From Leptolinea sp. UBA5203 (GTDB lineage Bacteria; Chloroflexota; Anaerolineae; Anaerolineales; Anaerolineaceae), in contig DHVR01000069.1 of NCBI GenBank assembly GCA_002412765.1, forward strand, positions 1-60,136: a DNA stretch of 60,136 bases, read 5' to 3'. Position numbers and translations under genes: made by a program. Positions within the stretch are counted from its first letter, which is position 1; each line of letters starts with the position of its first letter. Under the pieces are notes generated by a model that saw nothing but the letters and a program-made list of their open reading frames with translations, was not told the origin of the DNA and made no database searches. This document shows, piece by piece, positions 53,216 through 60,136 of the stretch.

Positions 53216-54242
53216 GAGATTTTTTACTGCACACCCATATCTGTTCAGCATCCTCCTGTTAATCCTCATGCTGCTGATTGGAATTGCCGTGGGCAGCGTC
53301 TTTATCCCCCTGTCCAATATTTTCCAAATCCTTAAAAGTCAGCTTTTTCACCTTGAACTGCCGGAATCGATGAGAGCGGTATCCGCCATCCTGATCAAAA
53401 TCCGGATACCGCGCATTATCCTGGTGGCGCTGACCGGAGCCGCCCTCTCCGGCAGTGGAGCGGCCTATCAGGGCCTGTTCCGCAACCCGCTGGCTGATCC
53501 CTATTTAATTGGTGTCGCTTCCGGTGCCGGCCTCGGCGCGGTGATTGCCATGAGCTTCAAATGGCCCTATCAACTGGGCAATATGATGATCATTCCCCTG
53601 GCTGCCTTTCTGGGGGCGATCTTGACCGTCTTGCTGGTCATCCAAATGGCCAAAATCCGTCAAACCATCCCCGCCACCAATTTGATCCTGGCTGGTGTGG
53701 CGGTCAGTTCTCTTTTCACCGCCATCACTTCCCTGATGATGCTGGTCTCCACCCAGGAGCTGCACCGCGCGCTATCCTGGCTGTTGGGCGGCGGCAGCAT
53801 GAGCGGATGGCAGCCGGTATTCAGCATCCTGCCTTATTGGCTGATTGGCTGCACCCTGTTATTGAGCATGGGGCATCCCCTCAATGTGCTCCAATTTGGC
53901 GAGGAACAAGCGCAGCAGCTGGGCATTCCGGTAAAGAAAATTCAAATGATTGTAATCATTGCAGCCTCCCTGACCAGCGCGGCCGCGGTGGCTTTTTCCG
54001 GCATTATCGGCTTTATTGGCCTGATTGTGCCGCATGCCGTGCGTCTGCTCTGGACGGGGAATTACAAGCATCTCATCCCCCTCTCGATGATCAACGGGGC
54101 GGCTTTCCTGCTCTTCTCGGACATGCTCGCCCGCACCCTCCTCTCCCCGCGCGAATTGCCAGTGGGGATCATTACCGCCGTGTTTGGTGCGCCTTTCTTT
54201 TTATGGATTTTAAAACAGTCCAAGGAGAAGGTGGAATGGTAG
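53208..54242 (+). CDS. btuC: Cobalamin ABC transporter permease
   Basis: A 344-aa FecCD-family permease with about ten helices. Family marks are IRIPRIILVALTGAALSGSG, YQGLFRNPLADPYLIGVASG (both at the usual place after helix 2) and the GFIGLIVPHAVRLL segment that contacts the ATPase, followed by SDMLARTLLSPRELPVGIIT. Length is typical of BtuC. It overlaps both neighbours, btuF and btuD, so the three are coupled. Confidence 0.92.
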   Translation: MIKRFFTAHPYLFSILLLILMLLIGIAVGSVFIPLSNIFQILKSQLFHLELPESMRAVSAILIKIRIPRIILVALTGAALSGSGAAYQGLFRNPLADPYLIGVASGAGLGAVIAMSFKWPYQLGNMMIIPLAAFLGAILTVLLVIQMAKIRQTIPATNLILAGVAVSSLFTAITSLMMLVSTQELHRALSWLLGGGSMSGWQPVFSILPYWLIGCTLLLSMGHPLNVLQFGEEQAQQLGIPVKKIQMIVIIAASLTSAAAVAFSGIIGFIGLIVPHAVRLLWTGNYKHLIPLSMINGAAFLLFSDMLARTLLSPRELPVGIITAVFGAPFFLWILKQSKEKVEW

Positions 54243-55033
54243 GCCAACCCATGTTGACAGTAGAGCAATGTTCGATCACGTTTGGGTCAACCCCCATTCT
54301 CAAATCCGTCAGCCTGAATGTTCAGGCAGGCGAGATCTACGGCATTATCGGCCCCAACGGTTCCGGAAAAACCACCTTGCTGCGTACCATTAGCGGTTTG
54401 TTGACCCCCAATACCGGAAAAATTATGGTGGATGGTGAAGACGTACATCAGATTCCCATTCAGAAAAGAGCCAAGTTGATGGCCAGCGTTCCGCAAGCAA
54501 AAACCCTGCCCGCCAACTTCACCGCCTGGGACGTGGTTTTATTAGGCCGTACACCTTATTTACAATGGACCGGAGTTCCCACCGAACACGATATAGCCCT
54601 GGCAACCGAAGCCATGCAGGCCACCCATACCCTGCATCTCTCCAAACGACTGATTCGCGAACTCTCCGGCGGCGAGCAGCAGAGACTGCTGCTGGCGCGT
54701 GCCATCACGCAGGCCACCCCCATTCTTCTCTTGGATGAGCCGATTACGTATCTGGATTTAAAACATCAGGTGACCATCCTCAAACAAATCCAACAACTGG
54801 TTCAGGAGCGCCACCTGTCGGTTCTGATCACTTTGCATGATCTCAACTGGGCGGCACAGTTTTGCCACCGGATCGGCATCCTCTCCGAGGGGGTGTTGGT
54901 CGCACAAGGCAATGCCAACGAGGTGTTGGAGGAGAAATTGCTCAGCCAGGTTTATCAAACCGGAGTGAGCATCATGCCTTATCCCGGTAACGGCAAACCG
55001 CTCATCCTGCCGCATCATTTCAGCGAAGAATAA
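54236..55033 (+). CDS. btuD: Cobalamin ABC transporter ATPase
   Basis: A 265-aa ABC ATPase. Walker A is GPNGSGKTT, the Q loop is in MASVPQAKTL, the signature is LSGGEQQR, Walker B is ILLLDEPITYLD and the switch His is in ITLHDLNWA. The ATG at 54236 overlaps the btuC stop by 7 bases and has AAGGAG 8 nt upstream; the reading frame is open much further back but that part is the shadow of btuC. It powers the BtuCD importer for cobalamin. Confidence 0.93.
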   Translation: MVGQPMLTVEQCSITFGSTPILKSVSLNVQAGEIYGIIGPNGSGKTTLLRTISGLLTPNTGKIMVDGEDVHQIPIQKRAKLMASVPQAKTLPANFTAWDVVLLGRTPYLQWTGVPTEHDIALATEAMQATHTLHLSKRLIRELSGGEQQRLLLARAITQATPILLLDEPITYLDLKHQVTILKQIQQLVQERHLSVLITLHDLNWAAQFCHRIGILSEGVLVAQGNANEVLEEKLLSQVYQTGVSIMPYPGNGKPLILPHHFSEE

Positions 55034-55746
55034 ACGATTTAGACACTTAAATTTTCAATGCAACCCTGTCTATGAGGGTGTTTGGGGGCTACAAGAAAAA
55101 TCATCGTTGATCGTCAACTACCTTAACCAATTGTAAACATTCTTCAATCAAGAAACGCGCCAAACCTGTAGTGTCAGCATGCCTCGACACTACAGGTTTG
55201 GCGCGTTATTCACCTCCGCAGAAATATAAATGATTGATGATGTTTTCTCATATCTCTACTCTTTCTTTTAGAATGAAGAGCGTTAACGCTTTGAATTTAC
55301 CCCAATATTAATATCTGAGTATCTTAATGAAATCATCGACAAAAGTGGATGCCGTATCCACCCAGCGTTTGGGCGCGAGCCTTGCGCCCCTATAGTAACC
55401 CCGTTTCATTATGAATGCAGTTAACCCTGTGGATTTTAAAATGATAGTTGAACTGCTTGCCTTCCTCCCATAAAAATCCGAAAGCAAACAAGATGGGCAT
55501 TCCCAGCTTTTCAGGATTTTGGGGGAGGATAAGAGGTGGGGGTTGTTTGTGGCAGGAAGTTAAGACCGCACTACTACTAAGGAATAAGAGGGTCAGACAA
55601 TGTTCCTCTCACATCTGTCAGTTTTCTTTGGAATAAAGTGTGTAAGTGCTGTAAATTTGCTGATTTAAAAACCCTTTGGGTCTATATTTTCTTCGTATTC
55701 ATCACCACCTGTATTAGATTCCTTGCAGGAGTCTTCCCCACTCAGG
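55034..55746. other. Long intergenic region
   Basis: Over 700 bases without a credible gene. It holds the 22-bp inverted repeat at 55154-55207. A short frame at 55448-55636 shows no family motif and no ribosome site. Confidence 0.5.
55154..55207. repeat. Perfect 22-bp inverted repeat
   Basis: AACGCGCCAAACCTGTAGTG plus TC (55154-55175) is exactly mirrored at 55186-55207 around a 10-base centre. It could end btuFCD, but there is no T run. The right arm resembles the first bases of the window. Confidence 0.85.
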
Positions 55747-55752
55747 TATACT
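55723..55752 (+). promoter_or_regulatory. Leaderless-type promoter of the HAD nucleotidase gene
   Basis: TTGCAG (55723-55728), 18-nt spacer, TATACT (55747-55752). The ATG at 55760 lies 7 nt after the -10 box and no Shine-Dalgarno is present. Confidence 0.65.
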
Positions 55753-55759
55753 TGAGCCC

Positions 55760-56422
55760 ATGAGCTATAAATTGATTTTATTTGATTTGGATGAAACCCT
55801 GTATGACGGCAACACAGGCCTGTGGTCCGCCATTAAAGAGAATATCAACCAATACATGATTCAAAAACTGCACATTCCCGCAGCGGATGTGCGTGCCTTG
55901 AGGGAAGAATTATTTAACCAATACGGCACCACCATGCGCGGACTGGCCGAAACTCGCAACCTGGACAAGATCGATTATCTCAAATTTGTACATGACATCC
56001 CCATTGACGAATTCTTAGCTCCAGATCCAGAGTTACGCACCCTGCTTGAAAAATACCCCGTGCGAAAAGTGATTTTCACCAACGCGGATGCCTCGCATGC
56101 AGAGCGCGTTATGCGCACCTTAAAAGTTCGCGATTTGTTTGATGACAAGATCGTGGACATCATGACCATTGATCCCCTCTGCAAACCTATGCCGGAAGCC
56201 TTTGAGATCGCCCGCCAGAAAACAGGTTTGTTGCCCGCCGGTGAAATTGTCTTTATTGATGATTCACTGGCCAACGTTCTTTCTGCGCATCAACTGGGAT
56301 ACCAGGTCATCTGGCTTAATAAAAAGAATCAACCGGTGGAAAACCCCGAATTTCCTGTCATCCAAAATATCTACCAATTGGAGCAGTGTCTGCCGCTCCC
56401 GAATGGAAATAAATCATGTTAG
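55760..56422 (+). CDS. HAD-family pyrimidine 5'-nucleotidase-like hydrolase
   Basis: A 220-aa HAD phosphatase. Motif I is FDLDETLYDGNTGLW, motif II is VIFTNADASHAERVM, motif III includes the Lys of LCKPMPEAFEIA, and motif IV is IVFIDDSLANVLSAHQLG. The FTNA and HAxRV pieces and the cap size match the pyrimidine 5'-nucleotidase (Sdt1-like) subgroup, which removes phosphate from UMP or CMP or from toxic analogues. The mRNA is probably leaderless. It overlaps the next small gene by 7 bases. Confidence 0.85.
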   Translation: MSYKLILFDLDETLYDGNTGLWSAIKENINQYMIQKLHIPAADVRALREELFNQYGTTMRGLAETRNLDKIDYLKFVHDIPIDEFLAPDPELRTLLEKYPVRKVIFTNADASHAERVMRTLKVRDLFDDKIVDIMTIDPLCKPMPEAFEIARQKTGLLPAGEIVFIDDSLANVLSAHQLGYQVIWLNKKNQPVENPEFPVIQNIYQLEQCLPLPNGNKSC

Positions 56423-56664
56423 GCACGTTTCTTCGTGAACATGGTCTGCTGACGATCCTTATTTTCCTGTTCGTTATCCTGGCATCCAATGTGGGCTTAA
56501 TCATGCAGCATAAAGCGGGCAAAAACAAAGCGACTGGTTGGAATACCATCACAAAATCATCAGAACTGTTAAAAGACCCCTGGAAAAAAGAGAATGACCA
56601 ATGGCAGGAACTTGCAGATAAAGTGGCAGTGCTGAAAGAGCATGAGAAAGATAAACCAGAATAG
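56416..56664 (+). CDS. Small single-helix membrane protein
   Basis: An 82-aa protein with one membrane helix (about 10-30, LLTILIFLFVILASNVGLIM) and a charged, Lys/Glu-rich cytoplasmic tail with coiled-coil character (ELADKVAVLKEHEKDK). Overlap with the upstream HAD gene suggests coupled translation. No family is recognised. Confidence 0.6.
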   Translation: MLGTFLREHGLLTILIFLFVILASNVGLIMQHKAGKNKATGWNTITKSSELLKDPWKKENDQWQELADKVAVLKEHEKDKPE

Positions 56665-56796
56665 TTGCTTGCGGATGATCAATAAACTCATTCAAATTTC
56701 TAATACAAATGAAATACAAGTCAAACAATAAATCAAAACAGTTGTGGTATCCTAACCATAGATTGTTTTATTAATGACAGGGTATCAGGAGAAAAA

Positions 56797-58050
56797 ATGA
56801 AAGTTATTCGCTATCTACTTGTTAGTTGCCTGGTGATTTTTATGATGATTGCTCTTTTCACCAGTGGTTTGGCGGTAGCCTGGCTCAATCCATCTCAAGG
56901 ACAATTTCTCGTCTCTTATTTGTTTCCCAATATATCGCCCAGCGGTCAACAAGCCCTGCCGACAGAGAAATCAGATGATAGCGATTTAAAAGAACTCTTT
57001 ACGCCCTTCTGGCAAACTTGGGACCTGGTCCATGCAGAGTACGTGGATCAACCCGTCGACAATGTTAAACTGGTTCAAGGCGCCATATCCGGTATGCTGG
57101 ATGCCCTGGGAGATCCTCACACATCCTACATGAACCCATCAGAATATGAACAAATCAATGCCCCCCTGGAAGGCACCTATGAAGGCATCGGCGCCTGGGT
57201 GGATACTACCGGCGACTACCTGACCATCATCAGCCCCATGCCAGGTTCACCAGCCGAAGAAGCTGGTATCCAATCCGGAGACATTGTATTAAAAGTCAAC
57301 GGAAAAGACATGACCGGCGTAGATGGCGATCTGGTTTTATTGGAAGTCAAAGGACCCGCCAATAGCGAGGTTGTCCTCACAATTCAGCGGGAAGACGTGC
57401 TGGAACCTTTTGATGTCAGTATCATCCGCAGGAAAATCGATGTACCCAGTATCGAAAGCCGCATGTTGGATAACCAAATCGCCTATATCCATTTGATCAC
57501 CTATGGTGTTCAAACCACAGATGAATTAAAAACGGCTCTCACTGATCTTCTATCCCAGAATCCCACCGGTCTGGTATTAGATTTGAGAAATAACGGCGGC
57601 GGATATCTGGACACATCCATCGAAATCCTTTCAGAGTTTATTGAGAAAGATGAAGTGTTAATGTACGAGGAATTTGGGGACGGAACCAAGAAAACATACG
57701 CCGCCCTGGATGGGGGACTGGCACTGGACATTCCCCTGGTAGTGTTGATTAATGGGGGCTCTGCTTCAGCATCAGAAATCACGGCGGGGGCCATTCAAGA
57801 TTACGAGCGTGGACAAATCATCGGCGAACAGAGTTATGGCAAAGGATCCGTCCAGATATGGACACCGCTCTATAAGGATCAAGGTGCTGTGCGCATCACG
57901 GTAGCCCGCTGGCTGACACCCAAGAACCGTCAAATCAATCAGGTTGGTATTACGCCAGACATTGAAATCCCCTTTACCGAAGAGGATTTCAACGCTGGAA
58001 AGGATCCACAGCTCGATAAAGCCATAGAAGTACTGAGCAATATGAAATGA
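56797..58050 (+). CDS. C-terminal processing peptidase (S41)
   Basis: A 417-aa Ctp/Prc-type serine protease. An N-terminal helix (about 5-30) anchors it outside the cell. The N-terminal S41 region includes GMLDALGDPHTSYMNPSEYE, a PDZ domain follows (about 125-205, GSPAEEAGIQSGDIVLKVNG), then the catalytic domain with LDLRNNGGGYLDTSIEI. The dyad is Ser324 in GGSASASEI and Lys349 in SYGKGSVQ; the 25-residue spacing equals that of E. coli Prc. It probably trims or removes envelope proteins. A terminator follows. Confidence 0.94.
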   Translation: MKVIRYLLVSCLVIFMMIALFTSGLAVAWLNPSQGQFLVSYLFPNISPSGQQALPTEKSDDSDLKELFTPFWQTWDLVHAEYVDQPVDNVKLVQGAISGMLDALGDPHTSYMNPSEYEQINAPLEGTYEGIGAWVDTTGDYLTIISPMPGSPAEEAGIQSGDIVLKVNGKDMTGVDGDLVLLEVKGPANSEVVLTIQREDVLEPFDVSIIRRKIDVPSIESRMLDNQIAYIHLITYGVQTTDELKTALTDLLSQNPTGLVLDLRNNGGGYLDTSIEILSEFIEKDEVLMYEEFGDGTKKTYAALDGGLALDIPLVVLINGGSASASEITAGAIQDYERGQIIGEQSYGKGSVQIWTPLYKDQGAVRITVARWLTPKNRQINQVGITPDIEIPFTEEDFNAGKDPQLDKAIEVLSNMK

Positions 58051-58054
58051 AAGT

Positions 58055-58085
58055 CACGGCAGGTTTGATCCTGCCGTGTTTTTTT
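58055..58085 (+). terminator. Terminator after the S41 peptidase gene
   Basis: CACGGCAGG (58055-58063) pairs with CCTGCCGTG (58070-58078), followed by seven T. Confidence 0.92.
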
Positions 58086-58170
58086 GATAGAATAGAGGTA
58101 TCAGTTTATTAATCGGTTTTCTCGACACAAGCTCGCACTAACCTTTAGCGTCTGGTTTTTAAAACCGAAT

Positions 58171-58199
58171 TTGACAATTTCGCAAGGGCGAGTTATAAT
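58171..58199 (+). promoter_or_regulatory. Consensus promoter of the S1-domain gene
   Basis: TTGACA (58171-58176), 17-nt spacer, TATAAT (58194-58199): both hexamers perfect, so strong constitutive expression is expected. Confidence 0.9.
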
Positions 58200-58236
58200 C
58201 AACCCTTGCTGAAATACGAAAGTGGAGAGTGTTTAT

Positions 58237-59073
58237 ATGGAAGGTAGTGTTGTGGCGGAAGACGATTTAAAACCGAAAATGAGCTATAAGGGGAAGGTTG
58301 TCAAAGTAAGTTTGGCAGGCGCCCTAATCGATATCGGTATAGATCAGCCCGCAGTTTTGCATGTTTCCCAAATAGTTTTAGAAGAAAGTGAACCCGAAAA
58401 CCAGAACAAAAACGTCAGTGATCTTCTTCAAGTTGGTCAGGAAATTGACGTTTGGATCAAAAAAGTTAAAGATGATCATGTCGAATTGACCATGATCAAA
58501 CCTCTTGAACTCGAATGGCGTGAAATTAAAAAAGAGATGATTGTCAAAGGTTCCGTAGTCCGTATGGAAAAATTTGGGGCCTTTGTTGAAATCGGTGCAG
58601 AACGCCCAGGTTTGATCCACATCAGTGAAATGGCGCATGGCTACGTAAAATCTCCTTCTGACATTTTGCAAGAAGGCCAGGAAATTGAAGCTCAAGTTAT
58701 TGAAGTTAATCGCAAGAAGAAACAGATTAAACTCAGTATGAAAGCTTTGCAACCCGAACCCGTCAAAGAAGAACCCCCGAAACCTGCTGCCTGGGCAAAA
58801 GATAAAGACAAAGATAAAGATAAAGATAAAGACAAACGATTAAAGAAAAAGAAAGACAAGAAGCCTAAATCAGGCAGTGGTGAAGGCGGCGAATTTAGCT
58901 TTACCTTCTCCGATTCAGAACCTGGTGTGGCAGAGCCTACTGCGATGGAAATTGCTATCCGTGAAGCCATGGAAAAAGCAAAAAGCCGTCAGCAGAAGAG
59001 CAAACCTTCCAAAGCTGTCTCACAGGTACAGGAAGATATTCTGGAACGTACACTGGAGAACAAAGCCCCTTAA
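58237..59073 (+). CDS. RNA-binding protein with two S1 domains
   Basis: A 278-aa protein. S1 domain 1 covers about 10-90 (YKGKVVKVSLAGALIDIG, VLHVSQIV) and S1 domain 2 about 100-175 (VKGSVVRMEKFGAFVEIGAE, GLIHISEMAHGYV, KKKQIKLSMKAL); the second fits the family better. The tail has a (DK)n stretch near 191-203 and then a Lys-rich part, encoded by imperfect GATAAA/GACAAA repeats, and is likely disordered and RNA-binding. The start at 58237 follows GGAGAG by 7 nt; an in-frame GTG at 58222 overlaps that site. Relatives act like ribosomal protein S1 in translation. Confidence 0.9.
   Translation: MEGSVVAEDDLKPKMSYKGKVVKVSLAGALIDIGIDQPAVLHVSQIVLEESEPENQNKNVSDLLQVGQEIDVWIKKVKDDHVELTMIKPLELEWREIKKEMIVKGSVVRMEKFGAFVEIGAERPGLIHISEMAHGYVKSPSDILQEGQEIEAQVIEVNRKKKQIKLSMKALQPEPVKEEPPKPAAWAKDKDKDKDKDKDKRLKKKKDKKPKSGSGEGGEFSFTFSDSEPGVAEPTAMEIAIREAMEKAKSRQQKSKPSKAVSQVQEDILERTLENKAP
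58799..58838 (+). repeat. Hexanucleotide repeat inside the S1 gene
   Basis: Six copies of GATAAA or GACAAA in a row encode alternating Asp-Lys. Slippage would change tail length by two residues per unit without shifting the frame. Confidence 0.8.
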
Positions 59074-59114
59074 TCAGGTTTTGTAGCTTACACACCACCT
59101 TCCAAGATGAATTA

Positions 59115-59148
59115 AACTGCTTTGAAATGTTCAAAGCAGTTTTTTTTG
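59115..59148 (+). terminator. Terminator of the S1-domain gene
   Basis: AACTGCTTTGA (59115-59125) pairs with TCAAAGCAGTT (59131-59141), followed by seven more T. Confidence 0.92.
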
Positions 59149-59276
59149 CCAGTTAATCCACAAGCACTACCACTGCATTCAAAAAGAGACATGGTAGCGG
59201 TAGGTGTTCGAGGCTCGCGCCCTCACGCTGGATGGATACGAAATCCGCGATTGCCGATGATTTTATAGAGATACCC

Positions 59277-59596
59277 ATAGTCATTGCGAGGGAGCGCTCC
59301 TCAGCGACCGTGGCAATCTCAACGTCGGTATGGAAAATGTGTTTACTATCCCAAAATTCCTACAGGGAGATTGCCACGACCCATCACGTGAACCCACAAC
59401 AAAAACTATTGGGCCTCCTAAGAAACAAACAGACACCTATACCAAGTTGGAGGAAAATCCGGCATGCGTTGAGATTGCCGCAGTCGATGAAAAGCGCTCC
59501 TTCGCAAAGACACATTCGTAAGCACTGAAAGTATGAACCCAGTTTCCTCTAAATTGAAGTGCGTTAGCGCAGAGGACTTACTCGCAATGACATGAA
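59277..59596. repeat. Dispersed repeat with CATTGCGAG ends
   Basis: The stretch starts TAGTCATTGCGAGGGAGCG and ends TTACTCGCAATGACA, so its ends are inverted copies (TCATTGCGAG and CTCGCAATGA). Inside are repeated GGAGATTGCCAC and GAGATTGCCGC pieces. It resembles non-coding repeat elements with TCATTGCGAGC ends found in many bacterial genomes. Short frames within it are not credible. The remainder of 59074-60092 has no gene. Confidence 0.7.
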
Positions 59597-59992
59597 ATTT
59601 TGAATTGCCATTGCAAGTAAATCCTCAGTGCTTACGCTCTTTATTCGACAGAAAACTAGGTAAATACGAAAAAACCTTTGAATAATTCTCTTGTTTCTTA
59701 GGAGAAGGCTGTTAAAAACCTAAGGGTATCAAGGGATACGTTTTTCTCTCGAAAATCTGAGAAAATAAAAAACCTTTGGCTCGGAATATTTTCTTGTTTT
59801 TTAACTCCATCTTTGCAAATCGTTTCTTAGTATGATAAACTAGAGTAAGTTAAAGCTGATCTTAAGTAGATCGTCAGCATAGGTTCGTTTTTCCATCCAT
59901 ATGGGTGAATCTTTCTGATGATCTTTTCAATTGTTAATATGAATAAATATCTGATATACACGCACTATAACTTTCATATTTCAAGCGCAACC

Positions 59993-60033
59993 AAGTGGGG
60001 AGGCGCCGATTATCGGCCCTCCCCACTTCTTTT
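59993..60033 (+). terminator. Hairpin upstream of pyrG
   Basis: AAGTGGGGAG (59993-60002) pairs with CTCCCCACTT (60019-60028), with further GCCGAT/TCGGC pairing inside, followed by CTTTTG. It lies 65 bases before pyrG, so it may be a terminator for an upstream transcript or an attenuator in the pyrG leader. Confidence 0.6.
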
Positions 60034-60092
60034 GTTTATCACCCAAATCTCATAACATCTGTGGACAGGATCATCTAGAGGAGTAAAACCGC

Positions 60093-60136
60093 ATGACAAC
60101 AAAATATATTTTCTTTACTGGTGGTGTTGTCAGTTC
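60093..60136 (+). CDS. pyrG: CTP synthase, N-terminal fragment (cut by window end)
   Basis: The first 14 codons plus two bases are present: MTTKYIFFTGGVVS, matching the highly conserved start of CTP synthase (MTTxYIFxTGGVVSSLGKG). The enzyme makes CTP from UTP with glutamine as nitrogen donor. AGAGGAG lies 9 nt before the ATG. The rest of the gene is outside the window. Confidence 0.9.
   Translation, partial: MTTKYIFFTGGVVS

Noticed and set aside
53561..54235. Long N-terminal extension of the BtuD frame
   Set aside because: This part is the out-of-frame shadow of btuC; the ABC ATPase homology and ribosome site begin at 54236.
55448..55636. 62-aa frame in the intergenic region
   Set aside because: No motif, no ribosome site and unusual composition; probably chance.
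59232..59528. 98-aa frame before pyrG
   Set aside because: It lies inside the CATTGCGAG-ended repeat and shows no protein-like pattern.

Overview
The window looks like a chromosomal segment of a Chloroflexota bacterium, most likely an Anaerolineae member. This is inference from gene content: a serS T-box leader, a dnaB-dnaD-dnaC primosome cluster, lipoproteins without outer-membrane machinery, a CASTOR/POLLUX-like channel and Chloroflexota-style dispersed palindromes. No rRNA, insertion sequence, phage or CRISPR array is visible. The window ends inside pyrG.

1-11.2 kb: a Nudix hydrolase, an orphan sugar-type solute-binding lipoprotein and rnhA; tRNA-Cys and tRNA-Gly behind a consensus promoter; a CASTOR/POLLUX-like channel; an OmpR-family two-component system; and a LanFEG-like ABC exporter. 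The exporter promoter carries four 7-bp boxes on an 11-bp period, which fit control by the adjacent response regulator. tRNA-Lys follows. 11.4-24.4 kb: an MFS transporter, a GH9 glycosidase lipoprotein, a degenerate pyrophosphatase-like protein, a 90-bp tandem repeat, an M50 metalloprotease, a giant thioester alpha-2-macroglobulin and a nitroreductase.

24.6-32.4 kb: the most unusual region, a polymorphic-toxin locus on the minus strand. A 7-TM protein precedes a 1512-aa toxin with N-terminal membrane segments, a Cys-rich part, Ig-like repeats, a Pro/Thr linker, a helical region, a pretoxin core and an HNH-type tip. A SUKH-like immunity gene follows. Next come a spare cassette (core fragment, non-specific-nuclease tip, YezG-like immunity gene) and an Ig-like remnant. 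Tips and immunity genes are AT-richer than the core.

32.4-48 kb: an autoregulated MarR gene with a membrane protein, a DUF4177-like protein, a histidine phosphatase with rarA, a solute-binding-domain histidine kinase with its response regulator, a HAD phosphatase beside a dehydrogenase-like protein without its catalytic triad, P5C dehydrogenase, a DUF429-like protein, DUF456, serS behind a serine T-box, and an atypical response regulator. 48-60 kb: a bifunctional-nuclease protein, the dnaB-dnaD-dnaC primosome cluster (loader with two AAA+ domains, the second with a broken Walker B), a cobalamin riboswitch with btuFCD, a HAD nucleotidase, a C-terminal processing protease, an S1-domain protein and the start of pyrG.

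Several genes (43704, 55760, 5616, perhaps 197) have a -10 box 6-8 nt before the ATG and no Shine-Dalgarno sequence, suggesting leaderless mRNAs. Family names come from motifs read by eye; no database search was possible.
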